Numbered from the stretch's first letter, positions 1 to 10,664 are shown. The stretch: DNA of 64,000 bases from a bacterium (GCA_020849855.1 JADZFO010000023.1:1-64000); one strand, 5' to 3'. Numbers and translations are program-made. Notes: a model not told the origin generated them from the letters alone.

Positions 1-102
1 AGCCGCCAGCGTGATTCGATCCTGCCCCAGTGGCTGAAGTACTACAATGAAGAGCGTAGCCACAGCGGAATCGGGCATAAAGCCCCAATCTCAAGACTGT
101 AA
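1..102 (+). CDS. IS481/IS3-like transposase, C-terminal fragment cut by window edge
   Basis: The reading frame is open from base 1 and ends in TAA at 100-102. It encodes the last 33 residues of a DDE transposase: a WLKYYNEERSHSGIGHKAP stretch followed by ISRL. This matches the conserved end of the IS481/IS3 integrase core (the YN-x-x-R-x-H-x-x-hG-x-x-P motif after the catalytic Glu). The catalytic residues lie outside the window. The sequence just after the stop, ending near 122 in CTCGACA, could be the right terminal inverted repeat, since its reverse complement begins TGTCGAG. The partner end is not visible, so this is only a suggestion. The element sits about 80 bp from the end of the next gene, which is on the opposite strand. 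Confidence 0.75.
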   Translation, partial: SRQRDSILPQWLKYYNEERSHSGIGHKAPISRL

Positions 103-185
103 ACAGGCTCCTGCAACTCGACACCTACAGAAGTGGCGCCTGTCCCTGCAGAGGATGAGCCGCAGCCAGTCGGCTTGCTGGCAGG

Positions 186-1847
<1,662 letters not shown>

Positions 1848-1936
1848 GGCAGTCCTCCGGCCAGAGCTTAACAGAAACAGCTTCAGACCCGGCGGCCGGG
1901 CTCTGGTTGCCAGCAGCCTTTAAGGCGGCCTGCTGT

Positions 1937-1942
1937 TAGGAT
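1937..1942 (+). promoter_or_regulatory. -10 box TAGGAT before the PKD lipoprotein
   Basis: TAGGAT lies six bases before a GTG at 1949 that is in frame with the lipoprotein gene. Transcription would start near 1949. Translation could begin there without a leader, or at the ATG at 1988, which has its own GGGGAG ribosome-binding site. Confidence 0.4.
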
Positions 1943-1987
1943 ATTGCTGTGGCGGTCCGGGCTGAAGGACCGCGCGGGGAGCTCAGC

Positions 1988-4669
1988 ATGTTCTTGTTCA
2001 AGCGCGCCGCAGCCCTGGCGGCCCTGCTCCTGATATCCAGCTCGGTTCTGGCCGCCTGCTCCGGTGACTCTGCCGGCAGTCCTGCCTCCCCGGCGGCAGA
2101 CCCGGATGGGCCGCAGATCCGGCGCAGCGACATCCCATCGCCCTTTGCGGCGCTGAAGAGCGCAGCTCCCCTGGCCGCGCAGGCCGCGCCGCGCCTGAAG
2201 CTGCCGGCCCCGCAGGCGCTGCTGGAGGGCCAGCGCGGCAGCAGCTTCACCCTGGCGGAGGGGCTGCGCAGCGGCGCGCAGTTTGACGCCCTGCTGCCAA
2301 ACAACCTGGTGAGCGGCACCGGCAACAACGGTATCTATCAGCCGGCCATGGCCAGTGGCGACAGCGGCCTGGACGAACTGGCCTATGCGGTCTACAACTT
2401 CACACTGCCGGCCTATGAGAACCGCTTTGTGGATATCACTGCGGACTGGGCCACGGCCCCGGCCGCGGGCAGCGCATACCTGGCCATCGGCAACTTTGAC
2501 AGCGGACGCTGGGATTTCTATGCCGAGCCGGGGCAGGATGCACTCAACTTCCCGGACTTCAATCCCTATATCAGCGCTGCGGACAAGTGCCTGATTGTGG
2601 TTATCTGCTCCGCCGCCCCGGGCGCGTCGCTGCGTGAGCTGCAGGTCTACACGCCGCAGCCGCCGGAGGCCAGCCTGCAGTCTGACGTCCAGGACGGAGT
2701 GGCGCCGCTGAGCGTCTTTTTTGACGCCAGCGCCAGCCTGGACCCTGACGGCTCACTCGCCTCCTTCAGCTGGGACTTCGACGGCGACGGCGAGTACAAC
2801 AGCAGCCCTGATGAGCTGCTGGCGGAAGGCCAGAGCACGTACTCGATGCTCTACGGCAGCTCCGGCGGCTTTGAAGCCAGCGTGCGGGTATGCGACAACG
2901 ACGGCCTGACTGACAGCGCCAGCCTGATCATCAATGTGGGCCTTGGCCCCAACAGCGACCCGGTGGCCCTGCTGGACGCAGAGCCAATGCAGGGCGATGC
3001 GCCGCTGGAGGTGCAGTTTGACGCCAGCGCGTCCTCCGACCCTGACGGCAGCCTGGTGGACTTTGAGTGGGACTTCGATGGTGATGCCGCCTTCAATGAA
3101 GCGGATAACGGCGAGGCAGCGGCCCGGGGCAACGCCCAGCCGCCGGCCGTGACTTACGTCGACGCAGGGAACTACAGCCCGCAGGTGCGGGTGACGGATA
3201 ACGGCGGGGCGATGGACAGCGCGGGCGCGGAGATCCAGGTCAGCACACCCGGCGCCGTGACCGCAGTGCTGCAGGCGGACCTGACGGAGGGCGATGCGCC
3301 GCTGGGCGTGAACTTCGACGGCAGCAACTCGCTGGGGGCGATCACGGACTACGAGTGGGATTTCGACGGTGATGGCGTCTTCAATGAGGCCGGCGCGGAA
3401 GCCGCCGCGCAGGGGGTCGCGACCCCGGCGGAGCAGAACTACAGTCCCAGCGAGCAGACCGTCAGCCTGCGGGTCAGCGATGGGATTGGAAACGAGGATA
3501 CCGACAGTCTTCAGATCACCGCCCACGGCTGGCTCGTCATTGAGCTGGCGGAAACTGGTGTCTATCCCTCTGTTGCAGTGATCAACGGCCACCCCGCGGT
3601 CTGTTACCACAACTGGGACCCTCTGGGGACCTGCCGCTATCAGTACTCAAACAGTTTGCACGGCTCCAATGCAGCAGACTGGACAGCCCCGGTCTCGGTT
3701 GAAAGCGCAGTCGTTGCCAGCGGCTGGCAGAGCAGCCTGTTTGAAGCCAGCGGCGCGCCTGCGATTGCCTACTTCAGCACCGGAACGGGTCAGGTGTACT
3801 ACGAGCGCGCCCTCAGCGCCACGGGTGGGAATGGAGCAGACTGGGCATCGGCCTCGATCCTGATTGGCGCGGGCGGTATTAGTTACTATGGCTTTGATGC
3901 TGAGATGGTCAATGGCAATCCGGCCATTGCCTGGTACCGCGAAGGCGGCGGTTCGGAGCTGCGTTATGCCCGCGCAAGCAACAGCACTGGCGCGGCGGCA
4001 GGCGACTGGAGCGGCGGCACACTGATCAGCATTGCGACTTCCGGTGCGGCTGGAATGGGTAAGTTCCTCTCCATGGCCACAATCGGCGGCACACCGGCGG
4101 TCAGCTTCCTGGATGCTACCAGCGGCAACGTCCTTAAGTATGCCCACTCATCCTCCAGCAGCGGCGGCAGCCAGGCCGACTGGCTGATAACCACCGTGGC
4201 TGGCACCGTCCTGGAGAGCAGCGCGCTTATGGAGATAGACGGCGCGCCTGCCATTGCCTATGCGGTGCAGAACAGCGGAACCTACTATCGGCGCGCAGCC
4301 ACATCCTCCGGCGACCAGCAGTCGGACTGGGACAACGGCAGCTTTATCAACCTGCAGATATCCAGCCCCTTTGGGAACGGGCTGGATATGGACATCGTCA
4401 ATGGGCATCCAGCGGTACTTGTGCATCGCACAGGCAACCCCTACCAGCTGCGCTATGCCGAGGCAGCGAATGCTGACGGCAGCACGGATGGGGATTGGAG
4501 CGGGGGCATAAACGAGATTGCCGACAGCGCGCCCTCGTCCACCGGCGAGTGGATGGAAATGGCTGTGCTACCGGGCGGACAGGTCTGCTTCGTGGGCCGG
4601 GGCTGGACGGAGCAGATTGACCAGACCACCTTTGTTGAGCATCCCATTCGCTATGGTGTGAAGTTCTAG
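1988..4669 (+). CDS. Large lipoprotein: GRW-type domain, three PKD domains, C-terminal propeller-like repeats
   Basis: I chose ATG 1988 because GGGGAG precedes it and it gives a clean signal peptide (MFLFKR then a hydrophobic run) with lipobox LAAC and lipidated Cys24. An in-frame GTG at 1949, six bases after a -10 box, would add 13 residues. Residues 131-221 carry the shared N-terminal domain (NFDSGRWDF at 169-177). Three PKD domains follow, at roughly 222-315, 320-420 and 421-512, each with the DASAS/DGS and W/E-W-DFDGD signatures. The last 370 residues contain about six units in which a Gly-x-Pro-Ala-(hydrophobic) strand (for example NGNPAIAW, GGTPAVSF, DGAPAIAY) alternates with DW-x(3-6)-I strands, as in a beta-propeller. 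A surface role in binding or adhesion is inferred. No enzyme motif is visible. Confidence 0.82.
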   Translation: MFLFKRAAALAALLLISSSVLAACSGDSAGSPASPAADPDGPQIRRSDIPSPFAALKSAAPLAAQAAPRLKLPAPQALLEGQRGSSFTLAEGLRSGAQFDALLPNNLVSGTGNNGIYQPAMASGDSGLDELAYAVYNFTLPAYENRFVDITADWATAPAAGSAYLAIGNFDSGRWDFYAEPGQDALNFPDFNPYISAADKCLIVVICSAAPGASLRELQVYTPQPPEASLQSDVQDGVAPLSVFFDASASLDPDGSLASFSWDFDGDGEYNSSPDELLAEGQSTYSMLYGSSGGFEASVRVCDNDGLTDSASLIINVGLGPNSDPVALLDAEPMQGDAPLEVQFDASASSDPDGSLVDFEWDFDGDAAFNEADNGEAAARGNAQPPAVTYVDAGNYSPQVRVTDNGGAMDSAGAEIQVSTPGAVTAVLQADLTEGDAPLGVNFDGSNSLGAITDYEWDFDGDGVFNEAGAEAAAQGVATPAEQNYSPSEQTVSLRVSDGIGNEDTDSLQITAHGWLVIELAETGVYPSVAVINGHPAVCYHNWDPLGTCRYQYSNSLHGSNAADWTAPVSVESAVVASGWQSSLFEASGAPAIAYFSTGTGQVYYERALSATGGNGADWASASILIGAGGISYYGFDAEMVNGNPAIAWYREGGGSELRYARASNSTGAAAGDWSGGTLISIATSGAAGMGKFLSMATIGGTPAVSFLDATSGNVLKYAHSSSSSGGSQADWLITTVAGTVLESSALMEIDGAPAIAYAVQNSGTYYRRAATSSGDQQSDWDNGSFINLQISSPFGNGLDMDIVNGHPAVLVHRTGNPYQLRYAEAANADGSTDGDWSGGINEIADSAPSSTGEWMEMAVLPGGQVCFVGRGWTEQIDQTTFVEHPIRYGVKF

Positions 4670-4834
4670 GAGCTGGACTCTTCAGTGCCCGGCGTGTCCA
4701 GCGCTGCGGTTGGGATGCGCCCGCAGGCAGAGGACAAAGCCAGTCGGGTCGGCGCCGTAAACAGGGTCAAGGCGGGCCAGCCGGGCAGCTTGCGCCCTTC
4801 TGCATGCAGATCAAAGGAACCTCTGTCGGGGCAG

Positions 4835-5941
4835 CTAATCCAGCTTGAACTGCTCACCGAGGAAGTACTTGCGGGCCATCGCGTTGGCCGCCACTTCCTG
4901 CGGCGTGCCTTCCACCAGCACTTCGCCGTCCATCATGATGTAGGCGCGGTCGCAGATGGACAGGGTCTCGCGCACGTTGTGGTCGGTGATCAGCACGCCG
5001 AGGCCCTTGTCGCGCAGGCTGGCGATGACTTCCTTGAGGCTCTCGATGGTCACCGGGTCGATGCCGGTGAAGGGCTCGTCGAGCATGATGAAGTCGGGGT
5101 TCGTCGCCAGGGCGCGGGCGACCTCGCAGCGGCGGCGCTCACCGCCGGAGAGCACATAGCCCTTGTACTTGCGGATGTGGTCGATGTTGAACTCTTTGAG
5201 CAGGGGCTCCAGCATGGCGCGCTGTTCGCGCTCTGAGCGGCCGATGGCCTCCCAGACCAAAAGGATGTTTTCCTCAACGGAGAGCTTCTTAAAGACGGAG
5301 CTTTCCTGGGCCAGATAGCCGATGCCAAGGCGCGCGCGCTTGTAGATCGGCAGGCGGGTGATGTCCTCGCCATCCAGCAGGATCTTACCCGCGTTGGGCG
5401 TGACGAGGCCGATCATCATATAGAAGCTGGTGGTCTTGCCGGCGCCGTTGGGGCCCAGCATGCCGACGATCTCGCCGGTGCGCACGCGGATATCGACGTT
5501 GTTGACCACGTTGCGGCCGCGGTAGGTTTTGACCAGGCCGCGGGCCTGCAGGGTCTTGACGATGCCCTTCTTGCGGCCCAGGGCGGCGTCGAGGCCGGAG
5601 AGGTGCTCATGGGAGTCGCCAGCGGCCTTGCCCTTGCCGCGGCGCCGATCCGGCTTCGCGGGCGCGGGCTTCGACGGCGCGGCCGCAGGCGTTTCTGCGG
5701 CGGGGGGGCTGTCCGGGTTAGCGCTATCAGGGGCGGCGTTATCAGGGGCGGCACTCTCAGCGGCCGCCGGGCCAGCCTCCGGCACAGCGCTATCCGCCGC
5801 CGGCCCGGATGCGAGCAGCTCAGCCGTCTGTGGCAGGCTGCCTTCCTCCGCGCCCTTGGCGCTTTCGATGTTCTCCAGCAGCTCACGCGCTGCCGCGGGC
5901 TTGGCACCCTTGCCGGGACTGTCTTTGCGCTTGAAGAACAT
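4835..5941 (-). CDS. lptB: LPS export system ATP-binding protein LptB with long N-terminal extension
   Basis: LptB drives extraction of lipopolysaccharide from the inner membrane together with LptF/LptG. The ATPase core begins near residue 126 and is complete: Walker A GPNGAGKTT at 163-171, Q-loop Gln212, signature LSGGE at 264-268, Walker B ending in FIMLDEP with catalytic Glu289, and switch His321. The YLAQE and IDHIRKYKG-type phrases and the C-terminal FLGEQF are LptB-like rather than generic ABC. The family is usually about 240 residues. Here 125 residues rich in Ala, Pro and charged residues precede the core, and the start is supported by AAAGGCG upstream of the ATG. No lptA, lptC, lptF or lptG is adjacent. 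The gene is evidence for an outer membrane. Confidence 0.9.
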   Translation of the reverse strand: MFFKRKDSPGKGAKPAAARELLENIESAKGAEEGSLPQTAELLASGPAADSAVPEAGPAAAESAAPDNAAPDSANPDSPPAAETPAAAPSKPAPAKPDRRRGKGKAAGDSHEHLSGLDAALGRKKGIVKTLQARGLVKTYRGRNVVNNVDIRVRTGEIVGMLGPNGAGKTTSFYMMIGLVTPNAGKILLDGEDITRLPIYKRARLGIGYLAQESSVFKKLSVEENILLVWEAIGRSEREQRAMLEPLLKEFNIDHIRKYKGYVLSGGERRRCEVARALATNPDFIMLDEPFTGIDPVTIESLKEVIASLRDKGLGVLITDHNVRETLSICDRAYIMMDGEVLVEGTPQEVAANAMARKYFLGEQFKLD

Positions 5942-5975
5942 CGCCTTTCAGACGCGGCACCGGGGCCGCGCATTC

Positions 5976-5981
5976 ATTATA
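5976..5981 (-). promoter_or_regulatory. -10 box TATAAT for lptB
   Basis: A perfect TATAAT on the minus strand lies 34 bases upstream of the lptB start. No clear -35 element is visible. It lies back to back with the promoter of the carboxypeptidase gene. Confidence 0.5.
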
Positions 5982-6056
5982 GGGCTGGGCCCGCGGGCGC
6001 CACTGCAGGGGCTAATTGAGATTTCGAATAAGCTCTGCGCGGCGGCCGTCGTTCAG

Positions 6057-6086
6057 TTGTCCATGTCAAGCCTGTCCTGCTACAAT
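6057..6086 (+). promoter_or_regulatory. Promoter of the D-Ala-D-Ala carboxypeptidase gene, leaderless type
   Basis: TTGTCC (6057-6062) and TACAAT (6081-6086) are separated by 18 bases. The GTG start codon follows the -10 box after six bases, so the transcript is predicted to begin at or beside the start codon. Confidence 0.6.
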
Positions 6087-6092
6087 GCGGCC

Positions 6093-6890
6093 GTGAGCCG
6101 CGCTCTGCTGCGTTATCTCCTGCTGGCCCTGCTGCTGCTGGCCCTGCCGGCATTCGCCCAGGCCGCCCCCGGCGCCAGCTGCCGCTCATACCTGATTTAT
6201 GACTACACCGGTCAGCAGGTAGTGGCAGTGGAGAACCCCGACAACCGCCAGCCGGTGGCCTCGCTTTCCAAGCTGATGACGGCCATCCTGGCCTGCGAGA
6301 ACCTGCGCTTTGACGGCCGCTACCTGCTCAACGACGAGGAGCAGAAGGCCTTCAAGACCGACTCGCTGCGGGCGGACAAGATCCTGGAGCTGATGCTGGT
6401 GGCCTCGAACAACCTGGCCTGCAAGACCGTGGCGCGCATCGTGGCGGGGGACGAGTCCAGCTTTGCCCAGATGATGTCGGCCCGGGCCCGCGACTTCGGG
6501 ATGAACAACACGCGCTATGTGAACGCCAGCGGCCTGCCCGGCGAGGGCCAGTACTCCACCATGGAAGACATGCTGCGCCTGACCCTGGTGGCGCTGCAGT
6601 ACCCGCGCATCCGCGAGACCATGACCTGCCACGACTGCATCAAGTGCGGCGGGCAGGACTTCAAGCCGACGCTGGGCGAACTGTATGCCCGCCACCCCGG
6701 CCTGATAGGCGGCAAGACCGGCTATACCAAGGCGGCGGGGCGCTGCCTGGTGCTGCTTTACAACTCCCACGGCCGCGACTATATCGTGATCACCTTCGGC
6801 TCCAGCGGCGTCAAGGCCAGCTTCAAGGACGCCGAAACCCTGCTCAAGTACCACGGCCTCTACGACGGCCCGGTGGGCGAGTGGAAGTAG
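6093..6890 (+). CDS. D-alanyl-D-alanine carboxypeptidase (S11/PBP5 type)
   Basis: This 265-residue exported enzyme trims the terminal D-Ala from peptidoglycan stem peptides. All three active-site motifs of the S11 family are present: S57-L-S-K60 (nucleophile and general base), S105-N-N, and KTG in GGKTGYTKAAG. The GTG at 6093 gives a textbook signal peptide (SRALLRY then Leu/Ala-rich, cleavage near AQA-AP). It is the start that fits the promoter six bases upstream; there is no Shine-Dalgarno sequence. The protein is shorter than Escherichia coli PBP5 and lacks the C-terminal beta domain and amphipathic anchor, so it is probably soluble in the periplasm. Two extra Cys (CHDCIKC) sit in the middle of the domain. 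Confidence 0.88.
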   Translation: MSRALLRYLLLALLLLALPAFAQAAPGASCRSYLIYDYTGQQVVAVENPDNRQPVASLSKLMTAILACENLRFDGRYLLNDEEQKAFKTDSLRADKILELMLVASNNLACKTVARIVAGDESSFAQMMSARARDFGMNNTRYVNASGLPGEGQYSTMEDMLRLTLVALQYPRIRETMTCHDCIKCGGQDFKPTLGELYARHPGLIGGKTGYTKAAGRCLVLLYNSHGRDYIVITFGSSGVKASFKDAETLLKYHGLYDGPVGEWK

Positions 6891-6958
6891 GGTAGCGCCG
6901 GCATTCTGCCGGCGGGAAAGGCAGAAGGCGCAAAGCTCAAAGCGCAGGGTTTAAGTAG

Positions 6959-7145
6959 GGGCGCACAGAGTGCGCCCATGCAATAAGAGCGGGCCGAACA
7001 TGTTCGGCCTCTACACCAAGAGCCGGGCGCACGCCGTGCGCCCCTACCTCAATGAGCCGGGCGCACGCCGTGCGCCCCGACCTCAATGACCCGGGCGCAC
7101 GCTGTGCGCCCCTACCTGAATGAACCGGGCTCACGCTATGCGCCC
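6959..7145. repeat. Array of 34-bp palindromic repeats (REP-like)
   Basis: Four head-to-tail units begin at 7025, 7059, 7093 and 7127, exactly 34 bp apart. Each carries an 8-bp stem, GGGCGCAC and GTGCGCCC, around a three-base loop, then a CTACCTCAATGAGCC-type spacer. The last unit is degenerate (GGGCTCAC/ATGCGCCC) and stops right at the stop codon of the M16 peptidase gene. A solitary copy of the stem lies at 6959-6977. The array may act as a bidirectional transcription barrier between two convergent genes. The repeats resemble dispersed REP elements, but I saw no other copy in this window. Confidence 0.85.
6992..7009. repeat. Perfect 18-bp palindrome
   Basis: GGCCGAACATGTTCGGCC is its own reverse complement. 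It lies between the solitary and the tandem copies of the 34-bp repeat and may be another repeat family member or a protein-binding site. Confidence 0.6.
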
Positions 7146-9929
7146 CTACAGCAGCAGTGTCCCCGCCGCCACGGTCACAAAGTTGTCGGGCTTGAAGAGC
7201 CGCGCGGCCGCTGCATTGACTTCCTCCAGGCTGACCGAGCGGATCAGGTCGGGGTAGCGCAGGATGTAGTCCACGCCGCGCTCGAGGTACAGCGAGTCGG
7301 TCAGCACCGCCGCCACCGCGCCGTTGGTGGACAGGCGCACCGGGAAATTGCCGGTCAGGTAGTTCTTCGCCAGCTCCAGCTCTTCCTCTTTTACCCCTTC
7401 ACCGGCATAGCGCGCCATCTCCTCCATTGTGGCGGCGATGGCCGCTTCCATCTTCTGGGGGCTGACCTGGGCCGAGACCCAGACCGGCCCGCTGGCCCGT
7501 CCGGCGGTGACCCGGCTGTATGAACCGTAGGTCAGGCCGTCCTTGATCCGCAGGCGCTCGTTGAGGCGGCTGTAGAAGTCCCCGCCGAAGATGAAGCTGC
7601 AGATGAAAGCGGCGGTCCAGCCCGGCTCCAGCTTGCTCATCCCCGGCGCCAGCATGGCGATGGAGAGGTTGCTCTTGTCCTTCATCGCGATGTTCTGGCG
7701 GAAGCCCGGCTGCAGGCGGTAGTCCGCCCCGGCGCTGATCAGCGCGCTGCGGTCACGGTCCCGGGCCTGCCAGGCGCCCAGGCGCTGGCTGGCCAGTTCC
7801 AGGGCCTGCCGGGGCTCGATGTCGCCCACAATGCTGATGATCGCGCCGCCGGGCTCGATGTTGCTGCTGTACCAGTCGCGCAGCTCGGCGCGGGTAATGG
7901 CTTTCGCGGAATCGATGTCGCCCTCGACCCGGCCACTGAAGGGCGAGCCGGGGCCATAGATGGCCTCGCGGGCGGCAGTGAAGGCCTGGTCGGAGGTATC
8001 GTCCAGGCTGTCCAGCAGGTCGGTGACGATCTGCTGGCGGCTCTTCTCGACCTCGTCCTCGGGGAAGGTCGAGCGCAGAAGCTGCTCCGCCAGTACGTCC
8101 AGCAGCAGGGTGAAGTCTTCAGCCAGGCTCTTGCCGCCGAAGGTCAGGCTTTCGCGCCCGAGGCTGTAGTTCAGGCTGATGCCGTTGTCTTCCAGCATGC
8201 CCGCCAGCGCGAACTTGTCATAGTGCTGGCTGCCGCTTTGCAGCATTTCCTCGACAAAGCTGCCCAGACCGGGGCGGCCGGGGGGGTCGTCGATGCGGCC
8301 GCAGCGCAGCAGGCCGTGCAGGCAGACAGTCGGGTTGCTGTGGTTGGGGCGCACGGCCAGGGTGATGCCGTTATCCAGCTTGAACAGGCTGGCATAGTCG
8401 CCGGATTCAAAGGAGGCGCTGGCCGCAGTGGCCCCGGCTGCCGGGGATCCGGCGGCTGAATGCCCCGGCGCAGGGCGCAGGGGCAGCCGGGGGGCAGCGC
8501 CATCGCGGTAGTGCGGGGGCTGCGGCGGGCCCAGCTCGCCGGCCTCGTCGTCAGTGTCAAAGCGCGAGAGCTCTTCGGCCTCGTCAAGGTCGATGTCCTC
8601 GTCGTCGTCGCCGCTTTGGCCGCCCTCGCCGGGAGGCAGGGCGTTATAGATGCCCACGGTGCGGTTGTCGCTGCTCAGGTACTCCGCCGCGACGCGCATC
8701 ACGTCCTCCGCGCTGACAGCCTCAATCCCGGGCAGATACTTGTCCAGCTCGCGCCAGGAGCTCATCAGCTCAAAGTCCACCAGGGCCGAGGCCTCCGCCT
8801 GCAGGCTGTCGTGGTCATAGACAAAGCTGACCCGGGCTTGCTTGCGCGCACGCTTCAGCTCATCCTGGCTGGGGCCTTCATTCTTCAGGCGCTCGATCTC
8901 AAGGTAGATCAGCTGCTCGGCCGCCTCGGGGCTCTGGCCCTGGTTGAGCATGGCGCTGGCGAAGAAGAGGTAGGGGTCCTGATAGCCGAAGTTGGAGGCC
9001 CAGGCGGCGGCCTCGCCGCACATGTTGCTGTCGACGAGAACTTTGTAAAGGCGGCTGGTGCGGCCGGAGCCAAGGATGTTGCCCAGCACCACCAGGGCAT
9101 AGGCGTCGGGATGGCTGGCCGGCGGGATATGCCAGGCGCAGAGCACATAGTCCAGCTGCCCGGCGCGGCGGATAACAAAGCGGCGCTCGCCAAGCTGCTG
9201 TGGCTCGCTGGTCAGGCGCGGGCGCTGATAGCCGGAGGCCGGGATGGCGCCGAACCAGTGGCGGATGCGGCCCAGCAGCTGCTCGGGCTCGAAGTCGCCG
9301 ACCGCGACGATGAAGGCGTTGTCGGGGTGATAGAAGCGGTTGTAGTACTCCAGCAGCACATCCGGGCTGACGGCCTCGACGTCGTCCTTATAGCCAATGG
9401 TGGGGATGCGGTAAGGGTGGGCCACGAAGGCCATGGAGTTCAGCTCTTCATAAAGCAGGGTGAAGGGCGAGTCGTCGCGCTGGTCCAGCTCGTTGCGTAC
9501 GACGGTGATCTCGCTGGCCAGGTCGTCTGGCGTGCAGGCGATGCCACGCATGCGGTCGGACTCGAGCTCCAGGGCGACATCAATCTGGTCGGCGGCGATG
9601 GTTTCGTAGTAAACCGTCTGGTCCAGCCAGGTATAGGCGTTGTTGTCGGAGCCCACGCGCTTGAGCCGGCGGTCGAACTCGCCGAGGGCGAACTTGTGGG
9701 TGGTCTTGAACATCATGTGCTCAAGCAGGTGGCTGAGGCCAGTGATGCCCGGGCGCTCGAACTTGGAGCCCACGCGGTAGGCCACGTTGAAGTTGATCAC
9801 CGGGGCGGTGCGGTTGACCTTGAGCAGCACCAGCAGGCCGTTATCAAGGCGGTACTCATGGACGCTGTCGGTGTAGGTGCTGTGGTGGGCTGCGCCGGCG
9901 GCCGCGTTCATGGACGAGGCAGTGTTCAT
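7146..9929 (-). CDS. M16 family zinc metallopeptidase, double-domain, one active half
   Basis: The 927-residue protein has two pitrilysin/insulinase-type M16 halves. The first half has the inverted zinc motif H67-L-L-E70-H71 and, further on, a VVRNELDQR segment expected to hold the third ligand Glu. The corresponding place in the second half reads SFVEEM instead of HxxEH, so that half should be catalytically inactive but needed for the closed chamber, as in other double M16 enzymes. An acidic linker (DDDEDIDLDEAEE) and a Pro/Ala-rich segment separate the halves. ATG 9929 has an AAGGAA ribosome-binding site; in-frame codons further upstream have none. There is no signal peptide, so a cytoplasmic or non-classically located peptidase is likely. 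Confidence 0.88.
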   Translation of the reverse strand: MNTASSMNAAAGAAHHSTYTDSVHEYRLDNGLLVLLKVNRTAPVINFNVAYRVGSKFERPGITGLSHLLEHMMFKTTHKFALGEFDRRLKRVGSDNNAYTWLDQTVYYETIAADQIDVALELESDRMRGIACTPDDLASEITVVRNELDQRDDSPFTLLYEELNSMAFVAHPYRIPTIGYKDDVEAVSPDVLLEYYNRFYHPDNAFIVAVGDFEPEQLLGRIRHWFGAIPASGYQRPRLTSEPQQLGERRFVIRRAGQLDYVLCAWHIPPASHPDAYALVVLGNILGSGRTSRLYKVLVDSNMCGEAAAWASNFGYQDPYLFFASAMLNQGQSPEAAEQLIYLEIERLKNEGPSQDELKRARKQARVSFVYDHDSLQAEASALVDFELMSSWRELDKYLPGIEAVSAEDVMRVAAEYLSSDNRTVGIYNALPPGEGGQSGDDDEDIDLDEAEELSRFDTDDEAGELGPPQPPHYRDGAAPRLPLRPAPGHSAAGSPAAGATAASASFESGDYASLFKLDNGITLAVRPNHSNPTVCLHGLLRCGRIDDPPGRPGLGSFVEEMLQSGSQHYDKFALAGMLEDNGISLNYSLGRESLTFGGKSLAEDFTLLLDVLAEQLLRSTFPEDEVEKSRQQIVTDLLDSLDDTSDQAFTAAREAIYGPGSPFSGRVEGDIDSAKAITRAELRDWYSSNIEPGGAIISIVGDIEPRQALELASQRLGAWQARDRDRSALISAGADYRLQPGFRQNIAMKDKSNLSIAMLAPGMSKLEPGWTAAFICSFIFGGDFYSRLNERLRIKDGLTYGSYSRVTAGRASGPVWVSAQVSPQKMEAAIAATMEEMARYAGEGVKEEELELAKNYLTGNFPVRLSTNGAVAAVLTDSLYLERGVDYILRYPDLIRSVSLEEVNAAAARLFKPDNFVTVAAGTLLL

Positions 9930-10003
9930 TAGTGTTCCTTGCTTTGGACAGCGGCCTGGGGCCGCTGCTAAAAAGCATAGCGCAGGCGGCGCAAAGGCCA
10001 TAC

Positions 10004-10009
10004 TAGAAT
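10004..10009 (+). promoter_or_regulatory. -10 box TAGAAT, leaderless type
   Basis: TAGAAT is followed by six bases and the GTG start at 10016. On the other strand TATGCT (9974-9979) is a possible -10 box for the M16 peptidase gene, making this a compact divergent promoter region. Confidence 0.5.
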
Positions 10010-10015
10010 CTCTGC

Positions 10016-10603
10016 GTGCCCCAGCCCAGAAAAAAGGCCCTGCAGCAGCAGCGCGAGAAGGCGCCGCCCCCGGCCGCGCCAGCACCGGCTCAGTCGGTGG
10101 AGCAGCAGGCTGCGGCGGCAAAGCCCGCGGCTAAGGCTGCGCCACAGCCCGCGCTGAGCTGGAGCTACAACCCCTGGGTGGACTCCAGGGCGCGCGGCTG
10201 GAAGCGGCCACCGGTGGCCCTGGCCCTGCTGCTGCTGTGCTGCCTGATCGCCGCCTGGAGCCTGGCCGAGCGGCGGGTCTGGCAGGAGCTGCTGGCCTGG
10301 ACCAGTGTTGGCATGGCGATCTCGATGGCCATGTGCGCGGCGCTGTTCCTGCCGGTGCAGTACCGCCTGGACGAGAAGGGTGTGACGGTCAGCTTTCTGC
10401 TGGTGCCCAGCTTCCGGCCCTGGGAGCATTACAGGAACTATTACGTCCATGACACCGGCGTGCACCTGACCACCATGCCGCAGCCCAGCCCGCTGGATGC
10501 CTTCCGCGGGCATTTCATCCAGTATGGGGGCGGCGATGGCCGGCGCGAGAAGATTGAGCCGTACCTTGCCGCGCATATAAAGAAGGAAGCGCCGGCCGGC
10601 TAG
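10016..10603 (+). CDS. Small membrane protein with C-terminal PH-like domain, unknown function
   Basis: I do not recognise a named family. The 195-residue protein has a basic, Gln/Ala/Pro-rich N-terminal tail of about 55 residues. Two close membrane helices follow (ALALLLLCCLIAAW and a second around ISMAMCAALFL). The cytoplasmic tail reads YRLDEKGVTVSFLLVPSFRPWEHY, which looks like the start of a bacterial PH-type domain found after two helices in many small membrane proteins. The start is a GTG six bases after a -10 box, with no Shine-Dalgarno sequence. Confidence 0.65.
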   Translation: MPQPRKKALQQQREKAPPPAAPAPAQSVEQQAAAAKPAAKAAPQPALSWSYNPWVDSRARGWKRPPVALALLLLCCLIAAWSLAERRVWQELLAWTSVGMAISMAMCAALFLPVQYRLDEKGVTVSFLLVPSFRPWEHYRNYYVHDTGVHLTTMPQPSPLDAFRGHFIQYGGGDGRREKIEPYLAAHIKKEAPAG

Positions 10604-10664
10604 TGGGCAGCGGATCCCGGTTTGCTGCTAGGATAAGAAGCATCCCCGAGGGGTAGGATTGACA

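Noticed and set aside
5529-6092. Upstream extension of the carboxypeptidase frame
   Set aside because: It lies antisense to lptB and upstream of the promoter. The GTG at 6093 gives the signal peptide.
8460-9932. 490-codon plus-strand frame opposite the M16 peptidase
   Set aside because: No ribosome-binding site or recognisable domain. It mirrors the peptidase codons.
9930-10121. N-terminal extension of the M16 peptidase
   Set aside because: It would run through the divergent promoter of the next gene and has no ribosome-binding site. The ATG at 9929 has AAGGAA.
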